Notes: generated from the sequence alone by a model not told the origin. A DNA stretch of 64,000 bases from Nakamurella alba (GCF_009707545.1 NZ_WLYK01000001.1:744001-808000); one strand, 5' to 3'; positions 47,001 through 56,793 are shown, counted from the first letter of the stretch. A program made the numbers and translations.

Positions 47001-47781
47001 CCAGCGAGCGCTGGCCGTTCTTGCCGGGCAGGTCGATGGCCAGCCCGAGGTTGACGTGCGCCGGGGTGACGACCTGCGGCTTGCCGCCGACCTCGGCGAA
47101 GTGCCGGTTCATGTTCGGGTAGTCGGCCAGCGCGCGGATGATCGCGTACCCGATGAGGTGGGTGAACGAGACCTTCCCGCCGCGCTGCCGGCGCAGGAAG
47201 TTGTTGATGACGATGCGGTTGTCGGCGATCAGCTTGGCCGGGACGGCGCGCACCGAGGTGGCGGTCGGCAACTCCAGCGAGCTGGTCATGTTGCGCACGA
47301 CGGCGGCGGCGGCCCCGCGCAGCGGGGCGGCGGACTCCTGCGGCTCGGCGGCCGCGGCGGCCTGGTCGGCCTTCGCCTGCTTGGCGGCCTTCGCCGCGGC
47401 GAGGTCGTCCGGGGTGGCGGTGGTGGCCGGCCGGGCCGGGGCCTTCTCCGGCGCAGGAGCGGCGGGCGCGGCAGGAGCCGGTGCGGCAGCAGCCGGGGCG
47501 GCGGTCGCGCGCTTCGGCGGCGGGGGCGGCGGCGGGGCGCCGGCGGCGGGCGGAGCAGGCGGAGCTGCGGCTGGTGCAGGAGCTGCGGCGGGTGCAGCGG
47601 CAGCGGGGGCCGGAGCGGCGGCCCCGTTGCCGTTGGCCTTGCGGTGCTCGGCCACGGGATCGGTGAAGAAGTCCCGCCAGATGGGCTCCACGCTCGCCGG
47701 GTCTGCGAGGAACTGCTGGTACTTCTCCTCGACGAACCAGTCGTTGGGTCCGAATTCGGGCGTGGTCGTGGCTGACGACAC
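43996..47781 (-). CDS. kgd: Kgd, fused 2-oxoglutarate decarboxylase/dehydrogenase E1-E2
   Basis: The protein is 1261 residues from GTG 47781. The order is a short N-terminal arm [16 protein letters not shown], an Ala/Pro-rich linker (about 45-160), an E2 acyltransferase-like domain ending in [17 protein letters not shown], and the thiamine-diphosphate E1 domains with [30 protein letters not shown] and NNQVGFTT. No lipoyl domain is present. This is the actinobacterial form that oxidises 2-oxoglutarate in the TCA cycle with AceF and Lpd, controlled by the FHA protein GarA. Its end is embedded in a tandem repeat. Confidence 0.96.
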   Translation of the reverse strand: MSSATTTPEFGPNDWFVEEKYQQFLADPASVEPIWRDFFTDPVAEHRKANGNGAAAPAPAAAAPAAAPAPAAAPPAPPAAGAPPPPPPPKRATAAPAAAAPAPAAPAAPAPEKAPARPATTATPDDLAAAKAAKQAKADQAAAAAEPQESAAPLRGAAAAVVRNMTSSLELPTATSVRAVPAKLIADNRIVINNFLRRQRGGKVSFTHLIGYAIIRALADYPNMNRHFAEVGGKPQVVTPAHVNLGLAIDLPGKNGQRSLVVVPIKGCESMSFTQFWSAYEAVVRKSRSGQLTAEDYAGTTISLTNPGGIGTVHSVPRLMTGQGAIIGVGAMEYPAEWQGASEKTIADLGISKIITITSTYDHRIIQGAESGEFLRRIHQLLLGEDGFYDNVFASLRLPYEPVRWVPDVNQGKQGQIDRTARILELIDAYRSRGHLMADTDPLNYRQRKHPDLDVISHGLTLWDLEREFPVGGFNGQQYMKLRDVLGVLRDSYCRTIGTEYMHIMDPVQRKWIQDRVEARHSNPTPEEQKYILGRLNAAEAFETFLQTKYIGQKRFSLEGGETVIALLDAALNKAAESDMDEVVIGMAHRGRLNVLANIVGKPYSQIFREFEGNLDPKQAHGSGDVKYHLGAEGKYIRPFGDGQVDVSLVANPSHLEVVDPVLEGLTRAKQDLLNRGEGGFTVMPLAIHGDAAFAGQGVVAETLNLSLLRGYRTGGTVHVIINNQVGFTTAPEASRSSEYCTDVAKMIQAPIFHVNGDDPEAAVWVARLAVEYRQTFGKDVVIDMVCYRRRGHNEGDDPSMTNPLMYQIIDGKRSVRRIYTEALIGRGDLSPEDAEEALKDYHLQLERVFNEVKELERAVAAPSPTIEAEQPIPPKVETSISLEQLQHIADAQMTFPEGFTAHPRVKTVLERRVEMSRNGGIDWAFGELLAFGSIAMEGRLVRLTGQDSRRGTFGQRHAALIDRNTGAEYVPLQHLSEGQGKFLAYDSALTEYAGLGFEYGYSVANRDALVLWEAQFGDFVNGAQSVIDEYLSSGEAKWGQQSGVVLLLPHGHEGQGPDHTSGRIERFLQLCAEGSMTVAVPSTPANYFHLLRRHVLDGVHRPMIVFTPKSMLRNKAAVSAVEDFTTGKFESVIADSTVDPAGVQRVLLTSGKIYYELEEYRRKNGITDTAIVRMEQIYPVPRRKLAHILEAYPNVTDFRWVQEEPANQGSWTFLALALPEMLPRLTGIKRVSRRSMAAPSAGSLRVHEVEQAAVVAAAFS

Positions 47782-47868
47782 TGTCGCTTCCGCCTTCTCA
47801 GTCTTCCTGGGTGATGTGTGTGACCCGTCAAGGCTAGACCGCTTGTCGACGCTTCGTCGGAAGAGGTA

Positions 47869-47880
47869 TGGGACATGTCC
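47869..47880. promoter_or_regulatory. 12-bp palindrome upstream of kgd
   Basis: GGGACATGTCCC is a perfect palindrome 88 bp upstream of the kgd start, in the 191-nt gap before the ABC exporter stop. It may be an operator; the gap also has TTGACG on the minus strand near 47827 without a clear -10. Confidence 0.35.
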
Positions 47881-47972
47881 CACACCGGACGGTTCGGACA
47901 CCGCGCAACCTCCGTTCGGGTCGCGCGTCGGGCCGGTCGCTCACCCGTCGCTCACCCGTCGGCACCCACGGG

Positions 47973-50900
47973 TCAGCCGGCCGGGTCCTCCCGGTACAGC
48001 CGGGAGTAGAGGCCACCGGCGTCCAGCAGGTCGGCGTGCGTGCCGGTCTCGACCACCCGGCCGTGGTCCATCACGACGATGGAGTCGGCCCGGGACGCGG
48101 TGGTCAACCGGTGCGCGACCACGACGGTGGTACGGCCCTTGGCCAGCCGGTCGGTCGCCGCCAGCACGGCGGCCTCGGCCGCGGGATCGAGCGCCGCGGT
48201 GGCCTCGTCGAGCAGCAGGATGTCCGGGTCGACCAGCTCGGCGCGGGCCAACGACACCAGCTGCCGCTGTCCGGCCGAGAGGTTCCGCCCGCGCTCGTCG
48301 ACCCGGTGCCGGAAACCACCGGACAGCGCGGCCACCGCGTCGATGGCGCCGACCGCGCGGGCGGCCGACTCGACCTCGGCGTCGGTGGCGTCCGGTCGGC
48401 CGTAGGCGATGTTGTCCCGGACGGTGCCGGCGAACAGGTGCGGCTCCTGCGGGACCACGCCGAGCCGCCGCCGGTAGGACGGCAGGTCGAAGTCCCGGAT
48501 GTCGGTGCCGTCCACCCGCACGGTGCCGTCGGTGACGTCGTAGTACCGGGCGATGAGCTTGACCAGGGTCGACTTCCCGGCGCCGGTCGGGCCGACCACG
48601 GCGATCGTCCGGCCGGGCGGGAACTCCAGGTCGACGTCCACCAGCGCGGGTGACGCCCCCTCGTCGGCGGTCGAGTACCGGAAGCCGACCCGCTCGGCGC
48701 GCACGTCGCCGGCCAGCGGCGGGGCGGTGAGCGGGTGCGCGGCGACCGGTGTGCTGGTCGGGGTGGACAGCAGCTCGCCGATCCGGCGCAGGCCGACCGC
48801 TGCCTGCTGGTAGCTGTCGAACACCTGGGACAGCTGCTGGATCGGGGTGAAGAAGGAGTCCAGGTAGAGCACGAAGGCGATCAGCGTCCCGGCGGTGACG
48901 GTGCCGGCCGCCACCCGTTCCGCGCCGACCCCGAGGACCAGGGCCGCGGCCAGCTCGGAGAGCAGCGCGACGAACGGGAAGTAGACGGAGATGGCGGTCT
49001 GCGCCCGCATCCGGGACCGCCGGTAGTCGTCGCTGCGGGCGGCGAACCCGGCGGCGTTCGCCTGCTCGCGCCGCATCGCCTGGGTGATCCGCATCCCGGA
49101 GACGTTCTCCTGCAGGTCGGCGTTGACCGCGCTGACCTTCTCCCGGGCGTCGTCGTAGGCGCGGGCGGAGAACCGGCGGAAGTAGAAGGTGGCCACGAAC
49201 AGCGGCGGCAGCACGGCGAAGGCCAGCAGCGCCAGGCCGGGGTTCATCACCACCAGGGCGATGGCGATGCCGAGGAACGTGGTCAGCGAGACCACCGAGG
49301 TGACCAGACCGGTCTGCAGGAACGTCGACAGCGCATCGACGTCGGTGGTCATCCGGGTCATGATCCGGCCGGACATCTCGCGCTCGTAGAAGTCCAGGCC
49401 GAGCCGCTGCAGGTGCGCGAACTCGCGGGTGCGCAGCGTGTAGAGCACGCCCTCGCCGGCCTTGCCGGTGACCACCAGCTGCCGTCGCTGCACCACGTAG
49501 TCGACGGCGACCACCAGCAGAGCCAGCCCGGACATCAGCCACACCACGTCCATCGCGCCGGCCGACACACCGTGGTCCACGCCGCCGCGGACCAGTGCGG
49601 GAATGGCGATCTGCGCCGCGGCGTCCAGGGCCACCAGCACCAGCGCGGTCCAGAGCAGGGCGCGGAACGGCCGCAGCGCGCCGCCGAAGGAGAACCGGCG
49701 GCCCTCGCCCGCGGCGACGGCCTCGTCCACCGGTCGCTCCGGCGGGTCGTCGGTGCCCGGCGGCAGCTGCCGCACCTTCTCCAACAGCTCCGGGGTGGCC
49801 TGCACGGCACCGCCCATCAGGCCGCCTCCGGGTCCACCGCCCGCGGGCCGCATCCGGGGTCCGACCCGGGCGGCCGCCGCGGCCGCGAGCCGGGCACCGT
49901 GATCGGCCGGGTCGCCGTCGTCCGCCGGGTCGGCGTCCGGCCACAGCTCGGGTGTGACACCCCCGTCCACCGGTGCCGGGCGGGCGGTCCGCAGCTCGAC
50001 CCCGCCGCCGTCGAGATCCCCGGTGTCGCCGCCCAGCAGCTCCCGGTAGGGAGCACAGCGCAGCAGCAGGTCCTCGTGGCTGCCCTGGTCGACGACCCGG
50101 CCGCCGACCACCACGGCGACCTGGTCCGCGAGCTCGAGGGTGGACCGGCGGTGGGCGATCAGCAGCGTGGTGCGGTCCCGGGTCAGCCGGTGCAGCGTGG
50201 CGTGGATGGCGGCCTCGGTGGCCGGGTCGACCGCGCTGGTGGCGTCGTCCAGCAGCAGCACCCGTGGGTCGGTGATCATCGCCCGGGCGAGCGCGAGCCG
50301 CTGCCGCTGGCCGCCGGACAGGGTGAGACCGCGCTCCCCGATGACGGTGTCGTACCCGTCGGGCAGCGCGCTGATGAACTCGTCCGCCTCGGCGGCCCGG
50401 GCCGCGGTCCGCACGTCCTCCGCGGTGGCGTCCGGCCGGCCGTAGGCGATGTTGGCGCCGATGGTGTCGGAGAAGAGGAAGGCCTCCTCGAACACCACGC
50501 CGACCGTGCCGCGCAGTTCGGCGAAGGACAGCCGGCGGATGTCGGTGCCGGCCAGCGCGACGGTGCCCTGCTGCGGGTCGTAGAAGCGGGGGAGCAGCAG
50601 CGAGACCGTGGACTTGCCGGAGCCGGACGCGCCGACCAGGGCGACCGTGGCGCCGGCCGGGACGTGCAGGTCGAACCCGTCGAGGACCGGTTCGTCCGAG
50701 GTGTAGCCGAACCGGACCGCGGTCAGGTCGACGGCGACCGGCCCGTCGGGCAGCCGCTCCGGCCGGTCCGGCTCGGTGACGGAGGCCTTGGAATCGATGA
50801 TGTCCAGCACCCGCTCGACCGACGCGCGGCCCTGCTGGGCCAGCACCAGCAGGTAGGACAGGGTGCGGGTGGGCGCGACCAACTGGGCCAGGTACAGCGA

Positions 50901-51821
50901 GAAGGCCAGGAAGGTGCCGAGCGAGACGACACCGCGCAGCGCCAGGTAGCCGCCCAGGGCCAGCACACCGACCTGGCCGATGGCGGTGACCGACGACAGG
51001 CCGGGGGAGATCCGGGCGGTCAGCCGGACGGCGCGCAGCCGGTCCCGGTACAGCCGGCCGGCGCCGGTGCGCAGCCGGCGCAGCTCCCGCTCCTCCTGGC
51101 CGAAGCCCTTGACCACGCGGACGCCGGTGACGTCCTCCTCGACGATGTCGGCGACCTCGGCCGCGGACTGCTGCGCCGCCCAGGTCGCCGGGAACAGCAC
51201 GATCCGGGTGGCCCGGACCAGCAGCCAGACCGCCGGGACCACCAGCAGCGCCATCACCGTGAGCAGCGGTGACAGGAACGCCATCAGCACCAGCGACGCG
51301 ACGAACAGCACCACCTGCCCCGCGGACAGCGGCACCATCGCGAGCAGGCCCTGCACCACCTGCAGGTCGGAGGACGCGCGAGAGACGACCTGGCCGGTGC
51401 GCAGTGCGTCCTGGCCGGCGCCGTCCAGCCGGGACAGCGCACCGAACACGTCCTGCCGCATGTCGTGCTGCACGTCCAGCGACATCCGGCCGCCCGCCCA
51501 GCGACGCAGGAACGAGGACCCGAACCGGACCAGGGCAAGTGCGACCAGGGCGACGATCACCGGCGCCAGGGCGTCGGTGCGCCCGTCCGTCGCGTCGTCG
51601 ACGGCGAGACCGGTGAGCCACGGGGTCAGCGCGCCGAGGCCGACGCCGCCGAGGCCGGCGACGGCGGCCAGCGAGGTGATGACCTTGTGCCGCCAGCAGT
51701 AGGCCCAGATCCGGGCGATCCACCGCCGGTGGCCGCCGGCCGCGACCGGAGCCGTCGTTCCGTCGGTCGGCGCCCCCGGAGCGGTGGTCCCGGTCGTCCC
51801 GGTGGCGGTCGAAGGTGGCAC
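47973..51821 (-). CDS. Tandem ABC exporter (TMD-NBD-TMD-NBD in one chain)
   Basis: The protein is 1282 residues from GTG 51821, a full exporter made as one chain. TMD1 is about 40-350, NBD1 has Walker A GASGSGKST near 400, signature LSGGQRQRLALARAM and Walker B LLLDDATSAVD. TMD2 is about 700-1010 and NBD2 has GPTGAGKST near 1078, LSAGQRQLVSLARAE and LLLDEATAALD. NBD1 carries Asp where the catalytic Glu is expected, as in heterodimeric exporters with one degenerate ATP site. A multidrug or lipid substrate is likely; nothing nearby specifies it. Confidence 0.93.
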   Translation of the reverse strand: MPPSTATGTTGTTAPGAPTDGTTAPVAAGGHRRWIARIWAYCWRHKVITSLAAVAGLGGVGLGALTPWLTGLAVDDATDGRTDALAPVIVALVALALVRFGSSFLRRWAGGRMSLDVQHDMRQDVFGALSRLDGAGQDALRTGQVVSRASSDLQVVQGLLAMVPLSAGQVVLFVASLVLMAFLSPLLTVMALLVVPAVWLLVRATRIVLFPATWAAQQSAAEVADIVEEDVTGVRVVKGFGQEERELRRLRTGAGRLYRDRLRAVRLTARISPGLSSVTAIGQVGVLALGGYLALRGVVSLGTFLAFSLYLAQLVAPTRTLSYLLVLAQQGRASVERVLDIIDSKASVTEPDRPERLPDGPVAVDLTAVRFGYTSDEPVLDGFDLHVPAGATVALVGASGSGKSTVSLLLPRFYDPQQGTVALAGTDIRRLSFAELRGTVGVVFEEAFLFSDTIGANIAYGRPDATAEDVRTAARAAEADEFISALPDGYDTVIGERGLTLSGGQRQRLALARAMITDPRVLLLDDATSAVDPATEAAIHATLHRLTRDRTTLLIAHRRSTLELADQVAVVVGGRVVDQGSHEDLLLRCAPYRELLGGDTGDLDGGGVELRTARPAPVDGGVTPELWPDADPADDGDPADHGARLAAAAAARVGPRMRPAGGGPGGGLMGGAVQATPELLEKVRQLPPGTDDPPERPVDEAVAAGEGRRFSFGGALRPFRALLWTALVLVALDAAAQIAIPALVRGGVDHGVSAGAMDVVWLMSGLALLVVAVDYVVQRRQLVVTGKAGEGVLYTLRTREFAHLQRLGLDFYEREMSGRIMTRMTTDVDALSTFLQTGLVTSVVSLTTFLGIAIALVVMNPGLALLAFAVLPPLFVATFYFRRFSARAYDDAREKVSAVNADLQENVSGMRITQAMRREQANAAGFAARSDDYRRSRMRAQTAISVYFPFVALLSELAAALVLGVGAERVAAGTVTAGTLIAFVLYLDSFFTPIQQLSQVFDSYQQAAVGLRRIGELLSTPTSTPVAAHPLTAPPLAGDVRAERVGFRYSTADEGASPALVDVDLEFPPGRTIAVVGPTGAGKSTLVKLIARYYDVTDGTVRVDGTDIRDFDLPSYRRRLGVVPQEPHLFAGTVRDNIAYGRPDATDAEVESAARAVGAIDAVAALSGGFRHRVDERGRNLSAGQRQLVSLARAELVDPDILLLDEATAALDPAAEAAVLAATDRLAKGRTTVVVAHRLTTASRADSIVVMDHGRVVETGTHADLLDAGGLYSRLYREDPAG

Positions 51822-51905
51822 GCCGCCACGGTAACCACGCGCCCCGACAGCCCGCCCCCGGGTTTCGCCGCGGGCGTAGCCCGGCCCGGGATCGGTACCG
51901 GCGGC

Positions 51906-52487
51906 TCAGTACAGGTGGAAGCTGGAGAGGAAGACCGCCAGCAGCAGGATCAGCAGGAGCACCAGGACCAGCCCGACGATGCCGAGCACCAGACCGGCCA
52001 CCGCCGCGCCGCGGTTGGTGGCCTCGCCCCGCCGGGCCCGGCCGATCCCGACCGCGCCGAAGACGATGGCCAGGATCTGCAGCACGCCGGCGATCAGGAT
52101 CGCTCCGCCGCCGCTGCCGTTGCGCATGCCGAAGGCGCCCAGGTCGAAGACGATGCCGATGATCCCGAGCACCAGGGCCGCGGTGCCCATGCCGTTGCGC
52201 CGCTGTCCGGGCGGGGGCGGCTGCATCGGGTAGCCGCCGGGGTACTGGCCCGGGTGCTGACCGGGATAGCCGTGGCCGGGCGCGCCGTATCCCGGGTAGG
52301 CACCGGGCGCCGCGTACGTCGGCTGCCCGGGAGGCGGGTAGGCCGGCTGTCCCGGATAGGCCTCCGGCGCGGCGGCCGTGGCCGCGTACGGATCCGCGCC
52401 CTTGGTCAGGTCCGGCGTGCCCCCGTCACCGCTGTAGGGCAGGGCACCTCCGTGGTCGGGTGCCTGCTCGGGTCCGTCGTTCTGCAC
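51906..52487 (-). CDS. DUF4190-type membrane protein with Pro/Gly/Tyr-rich N-terminus
   Basis: The protein is 193 residues. Residues 1-95 are low-complexity, with repeated YPGQPAYPPPG-like units. The C-terminal half has hydrophobic segments at about 98-118, 126-148 and 160-186, with GTAALVLGIIGIV, GRARRGEATNRGAAVAGLVLGIVGLV, the DUF4190 pattern of two related halves. Function unknown. It is divergent from the FAD oxidoreductase across 97 nt. Confidence 0.78.
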   Translation of the reverse strand: MQNDGPEQAPDHGGALPYSGDGGTPDLTKGADPYAATAAAPEAYPGQPAYPPPGQPTYAAPGAYPGYGAPGHGYPGQHPGQYPGGYPMQPPPPGQRRNGMGTAALVLGIIGIVFDLGAFGMRNGSGGGAILIAGVLQILAIVFGAVGIGRARRGEATNRGAAVAGLVLGIVGLVLVLLLILLLAVFLSSFHLY

Positions 52488-52584
52488 TGGCGGGCTCCTG
52501 TGGGTCGGTGTCGGTGCTGCTCCTGACCGGAACCGTACCGAGCCGCGCAGCCCGGAGGGGACCGATCACCGCTACGGTGCGCTG

Positions 52585-54159
52585 ATGACCGGCAGCCGGG
52601 GTGATGCACCGAGCGACGCCGCCGTGGACGTGCTCGTCGTCGGCGGTGGCCACAACGGCCTGGTGGCCGCGATCCTCGCGGCGCAGGCGGGCCTGCGGGT
52701 GCGGCTGCTGGAGGCCGCCGACCACCTCGGTGGTGCCACCCTGGGCGCCGCGGTGTTCCCCGGGATCCCGGTCCGGCTGAGCCGCTACTCCTACCTGGTC
52801 TCGCTCTTCCCCGCGGAGCTGGCCGACCGGCTCTGCATCACCCTGCCGCTCGCCTCCCGCCGGGTGTCGTCGTACACCCCGGTCCGCCGGGACGGCCGGG
52901 CCGGCGGCCTGCTGGTGGAGCGGGATCCCGGTCCGGCCACCGAGGCGTCCTTCGCCGCGCTGACCGGCGGCCGCGCGGAGTTCGCTGCCTGGCAGCAGTT
53001 CTACGGCGAGCTGGCCGCCCTCGCCGCCGTGGTCGCACCCGCCCTCACCGGGCCGCTGCGCCGCCGGTCGGCGGTCCGCGACGCCGTGGTCGCCACCGCC
53101 GGCAGCCGGATCTGGGACGAGATCGCGGAACGACCGCTGGGCGAGACCATCACCGGCCGGTTCGCCGACGACACGGTGCGCGGGGTTGTGGCCACCGACG
53201 GCCTGATCGGCACCCACACATCGCTGTTCGACGCCGGGCTGCTCGCCAACCGCTGCTTCCTCTACCACCTGATCGGCCGCGGCACCGGGGAGTGGCTGGT
53301 GCCCGTCGGCGGCATGGGTGGGGTCGCCGACGCGCTGCTGGCCCGGGCGCGCGGGCTCGGTGTCGACCTGGTCACCGACGTGACCGTCGCGCAGGTCCAC
53401 GAGGCCGCCGACGGGGTGGTCGCGGTGGACACCACCGGCCGGGAGTGGCCGGCCGCCCATCTGCTGGCGGCGGTGGCACCGGCTGTGGTGGCCGGCTGGC
53501 GCGGTGAGGTGCCCGACCGGCCGGTGGGCGCCCAGATGAAGATCAACATGCTGCTGGACCGCTTGCCGCGCCTGCTCTCCGGCGCCGATCCGGCCGAGGC
53601 CTTCGCCGGGACCACGCATCTCGAGGAGAGTTTCGACCAGCTCGAGGCGGCGTACCGGTTGTCGGTGGCGGGGGCGCTGCCGACTGCGTTGCCCGGCGAG
53701 GTCTACTGCCATTCGCTCACCGATCCGGGCATCCTGGCCGGCCGGGGCGGCGCCACGCTGACCCTGTTCGGCCTGCACACCCCGGACGCGCTGTTCCGCG
53801 CCGATCCCGTGGCCGCCCGGGCGGCGGCGGCCCGGTCCGCGCTGGACGCCCTGCAGCTGCACCTGGCCGAGCCGCTGGAGGAGTGCCTGGCCCGGGATGT
53901 GGACGGCCGGCCGTGCCTGGACGTGGCGTCCCCGCTCGACCTGGAGCGGGACCTGCTGATGCCGGGCGGGAACATCTTCCACGGTGACCTGTCCTGGCCG
54001 TGGCTGGCGGACGACGAGGAGGTCGACTCCCCGGCGCAGGCGTTCGGCGTGGCCGTTCCCGGCAGTCGCCGGATCCTGTTGGCCGGAGCGGGATCCCGCC
54101 GCGGCGGCGGGGTCTCCGGACTCGGCGGCGCGGCCGCGGTCGACGCGCTGCTCGCCTGA
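52585..54159 (+). CDS. Phytoene-dehydrogenase-like NAD(P)/FAD oxidoreductase
   Basis: The protein is 524 residues. The dinucleotide-binding motif VVGGGHNGLVAAILAAQAGLRVRLLEA lies at about 18-44, followed by the HLGGAT segment. The C-terminal FAD segment is RRILLAGAGSRRGGGVSGLGG. The overall plan is that of PYROXD2-type proteins, related to carotenoid desaturases. No carotenoid gene (crtB, crtE) is near, so a carotenoid role is not supported. Start ATG 52585; no signal peptide. Confidence 0.86.
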   Translation: MTGSRGDAPSDAAVDVLVVGGGHNGLVAAILAAQAGLRVRLLEAADHLGGATLGAAVFPGIPVRLSRYSYLVSLFPAELADRLCITLPLASRRVSSYTPVRRDGRAGGLLVERDPGPATEASFAALTGGRAEFAAWQQFYGELAALAAVVAPALTGPLRRRSAVRDAVVATAGSRIWDEIAERPLGETITGRFADDTVRGVVATDGLIGTHTSLFDAGLLANRCFLYHLIGRGTGEWLVPVGGMGGVADALLARARGLGVDLVTDVTVAQVHEAADGVVAVDTTGREWPAAHLLAAVAPAVVAGWRGEVPDRPVGAQMKINMLLDRLPRLLSGADPAEAFAGTTHLEESFDQLEAAYRLSVAGALPTALPGEVYCHSLTDPGILAGRGGATLTLFGLHTPDALFRADPVAARAAAARSALDALQLHLAEPLEECLARDVDGRPCLDVASPLDLERDLLMPGGNIFHGDLSWPWLADDEEVDSPAQAFGVAVPGSRRILLAGAGSRRGGGVSGLGGAAAVDALLA

Positions 54160-54179
54160 TCGATCGGCGAGGGCCCGGA

Positions 54180-55208
54180 TCAGCGCAGGGCGAGGCGGAC
54201 CACCAGGGCCCGGTGGTCGCTGCCGCCGATCCGTTCGGTGTGCGTGCCGAGCACCCGCCACTGCTCGCCCGTGTAGAAGACGTGGTCGATCGGGGTGGCC
54301 AGGGCCGACGGCAGGGAGGACGGCCAGGTGCCCTCCGCGCCGCGACCGGCGGCGGTCGCGGCGTCCACGCAGTGTCCCAGGTCGGCGAACGCCGGATGGT
54401 CGACGGTGGTGTTGAAATCACCGGCCACCACGGCGTTCCCGGTGTTCCGGCACTGGTCCAGTGCGATGCCACCGTAGTGCTGCCAGGTGCCGTACCCGAC
54501 CGCGGCGACCGGGGCCGGCGGGTGCACGGCGGCCAGCACCGGCCCGTCCCCGGAGACCGGTTCCACCCGCACCGCGCCGAGCATCATGTACGGGGCCGCC
54601 ACCTGCCGGTAGCCGCCGAGGCCCTCGGCCACCAGCAGGCTGGTGGTCTGGGTCGGGCCGGTGCCGTCGGAGCCGTGGAACACCTGGTACCGGAGTCCCT
54701 GTGCCGCGAGCAGTTCCGCCGCCCGGCGGGCCGTCACGGCCGGTGTCTCCGGCAGCGCCACCACGTCCGCCCCGGCCGCGACGACCAGGCCGGAGATCTG
54801 CTCGGCCGTCGTCGCGCTGTGCAGCGTGTTGAACGAGACCACCGTCAGGTCGGCCGCTGTCGTGGTGTCCGGGGCGGCCGACCAGCCGCGGGCCAGCACG
54901 ATGCCGCCCTGCACCAGGGCGAGGGCCAGCAGCGTGCCGGTGGACACCAACCGGATCCACGGCCGTCCGGTGCGCGGCAGCAGCAGCGTGGCCGCACCGA
55001 CCACCGCCGCACCCAGCAAGCCCAGCGCGGTCAGCCCGCGGAAGGAGACGGCGTGCAGGTAGCCCGGAGTGCCGGCCAGGCCCACCGCGTCCGGGTCGAC
55101 GGTGAGCACCGCGGCCAGCAGTCCGGCACCGACCGGCAGCCAGGCCCACCGGCGCCACCGGCGGGACGTCCGGGGTGCGGCGGTCTCCCCGTGGGCGGTC
55201 CCGGTCAT
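54180..55208 (-). CDS. Endonuclease/exonuclease/phosphatase family membrane protein
   Basis: The protein is 342 residues. Three N-terminal membrane segments lie at about 21-39, 53-75 and 83-103. The EEP domain follows: VVSFNTLHS, VVALPETPAV with the metal-binding Glu, VAGDFNTTVDHPAF, and the terminal GGSDHRALVV with the catalytic Asp-His. The catalytic domain should face outside the membrane. Substrates in this group include phospholipids, DNA and phosphoinositides; the sequence does not decide. Divergent from the cytosine deaminase gene across 129 nt. Confidence 0.84.
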   Translation of the reverse strand: MTGTAHGETAAPRTSRRWRRWAWLPVGAGLLAAVLTVDPDAVGLAGTPGYLHAVSFRGLTALGLLGAAVVGAATLLLPRTGRPWIRLVSTGTLLALALVQGGIVLARGWSAAPDTTTAADLTVVSFNTLHSATTAEQISGLVVAAGADVVALPETPAVTARRAAELLAAQGLRYQVFHGSDGTGPTQTTSLLVAEGLGGYRQVAAPYMMLGAVRVEPVSGDGPVLAAVHPPAPVAAVGYGTWQHYGGIALDQCRNTGNAVVAGDFNTTVDHPAFADLGHCVDAATAAGRGAEGTWPSSLPSALATPIDHVFYTGEQWRVLGTHTERIGGSDHRALVVRLALR

Positions 55209-55337
55209 ACGTCCAGCGTGCCCGACCCCGGGTGATCCCGGTGTGGGAATCGGGCACCGGCCGGTGTGATGTCCGGCGGGTCGTGCTGGGATCATGCTCG
55301 GCAGCGACCGGTCGGCGGTCGGGGACCGGAGGATCAC

Positions 55338-55787
55338 GTGACCGATCAGGAACTGCTCGCCGCCGCGGTGTCCGCCGCCCGCCAGGGTCTCGCCGAGGGC
55401 GGTATCCCGATCGGCGGTGCGCTGGTGGTGGACGACGAGGTGGTCGCGATCGGCTGGAACAAGCGGGTGCAGCTGGGCAGCGCCATCCGGCACGGCGAGA
55501 CCGACTGCCTGGAGAACGCCGGCCGGCTGCCCGCCTCGGTCTACGCCCGCGCCACCATGGTGACCACGCTGTCCCCGTGCGACATGTGCACCGGCGCGAT
55601 CCTGCTCTACAAGATCCCGCGCGTGGTCATCGGCGAGAACCGTACGTTCCTGGGCGGAGAGGAGCTGCTGCGCAGTCGCGGCGTGGACGTGGTGGTGCTC
55701 GACGACTCGGAGTGCGTGCAGATGATGACCGACTTCATCGCGGCCGAGCCGAGCCTGTGGAACGAGGACATCGGCGTCCAGGACTGA
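55338..55787 (+). CDS. Cytosine deaminase of the yeast Fcy1 type
   Basis: The protein is 149 residues from GTG 55338, with GGAGGA upstream. Zinc ligands are His52 and the catalytic Glu54 in RHGETDCLENAGR, and Cys81 and Cys84 in LSPCDMCTGAILLYKIPRVV. The flanking GGIPIGGALVV, VVIGENRTF and the tail FIAAEPSLWNEDIGV follow yeast cytosine deaminase closely, more so than bacterial CodA (an unrelated amidohydrolase) or TadA. Cytosine to uracil is the expected reaction. The neighbouring nucleoside hydrolase supports nucleobase salvage. Confidence 0.85.
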   Translation: MTDQELLAAAVSAARQGLAEGGIPIGGALVVDDEVVAIGWNKRVQLGSAIRHGETDCLENAGRLPASVYARATMVTTLSPCDMCTGAILLYKIPRVVIGENRTFLGGEELLRSRGVDVVVLDDSECVQMMTDFIAAEPSLWNEDIGVQD

Positions 55788-55830
55788 CGTCCGTGACTGA
55801 TCGGGCCGGGTCTGATCGGGAAGGGGGGAC

Positions 55831-56793
55831 TCAGCCGCCCAACGTGGACAGCCAGAGCTGCGCGTAGCGCGGGCCGTCGACGGCGAGTGCGACGTCGACA
55901 CCCGTGGCGCGCAACGGGTTCGGGTCGGTGCTGTGGTCCCCGGCCCAGGTCCGGCGGTCGACCAGGGTCTGCCCGCGGGCAGGCCCGGAGTCCAGCACCA
56001 CCTGTACCGGCAACAGCTGCGTGGTCAGTCCGTCCGGGTCCGCCACCGCGCACACCGTGCCGGCGTCGCCGATGGTGGCGCCGTCGCGGCCGAAGGTGCG
56101 GGCGGAGAACCGGAGCAACCGGCCGGCCAGCTGGGCGGCCGGATCGGGCAGGGCGGCCAGCCGGTCCGCCTCGTCGACCGTGACCACGACGTCCTCGAAG
56201 ACGTCGAGACCGTACATGGTGACCGGGATGTCGAGCTCGCCGGCGGCGCGCAGCGCCACCGCGGCGGCCTCCGGGTCGTGCCAGATGTTGAACTCCGCCG
56301 CAGCGGTGGCGTTGCCGCGGCCGGCCGAGCCGCCCATGAACAGGATCCGCTCGATGCCGGGTGCGACCTCTGGGTGGGTGCGCAGCAGCAGGGCGATGTT
56401 GGTGAGCGGCGCGCTGGGCACCAGGGTGATGCGCTCGCCGATGCCGATGGCGGTCATCAGCACCTGGTGCAGCAGCTGCACGGCCGTCGACGACGACGCC
56501 CGCCGGTCGCTGGGCCGGGAGAACCCGCCGAGGCCGTCGGCGCCGTGCACGTGCCCGGCGTGCTCCGGGTCGACCAGCAGCGGGTGGGTGGCGCCGCGGG
56601 CCACCGGGATCTCCGGGGCACCGGCCGCGTCCAGCACGTACAGCGTGTTGCGGACCACCTGGTCGACCGGGGCGTTCCCGGTCACGCAGGTCACCGCCCG
56701 CAGGTCGATGTCCGGGCTGCGCACCGCGAAGAGCAGGGACAGGGCGTCGTCGATGCCGGTGTCGACGTCCATCACCACCGGTGTCGGGCTCAT
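55831..56793 (-). CDS. Nucleoside hydrolase (inosine-uridine type)
   Basis: The protein is 320 residues. The calcium-binding motif DVDTGIDDA is at 9-17, with the internal VPSAPLTNIALLL, FMGGSAGRGNATAAAEFNIWHDPEAA and YGLDVFEDV. The DAGTVCAVADP segment carries the late active-site residues. It hydrolyses ribonucleosides to base and ribose in the cytoplasm. Its ATG overlaps the stop of a small membrane protein gene, so both come from one transcript starting near the divergent racemase-like gene. Confidence 0.9.
   Translation of the reverse strand: MSPTPVVMDVDTGIDDALSLLFAVRSPDIDLRAVTCVTGNAPVDQVVRNTLYVLDAAGAPEIPVARGATHPLLVDPEHAGHVHGADGLGGFSRPSDRRASSSTAVQLLHQVLMTAIGIGERITLVPSAPLTNIALLLRTHPEVAPGIERILFMGGSAGRGNATAAAEFNIWHDPEAAAVALRAAGELDIPVTMYGLDVFEDVVVTVDEADRLAALPDPAAQLAGRLLRFSARTFGRDGATIGDAGTVCAVADPDGLTTQLLPVQVVLDSGPARGQTLVDRRTWAGDHSTDPNPLRATGVDVALAVDGPRYAQLWLSTLGG

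Noticed and set aside
44038-47775. A 1245-codon open frame on the plus strand opposite kgd
   Set aside because: Shadow of the Kgd reading frame; no domain or start signal is seen and Kgd is certain.
52585-54159. Carotenoid biosynthesis cluster
   Set aside because: A single desaturase-like oxidoreductase with no phytoene synthase or prenyl synthase beside it.
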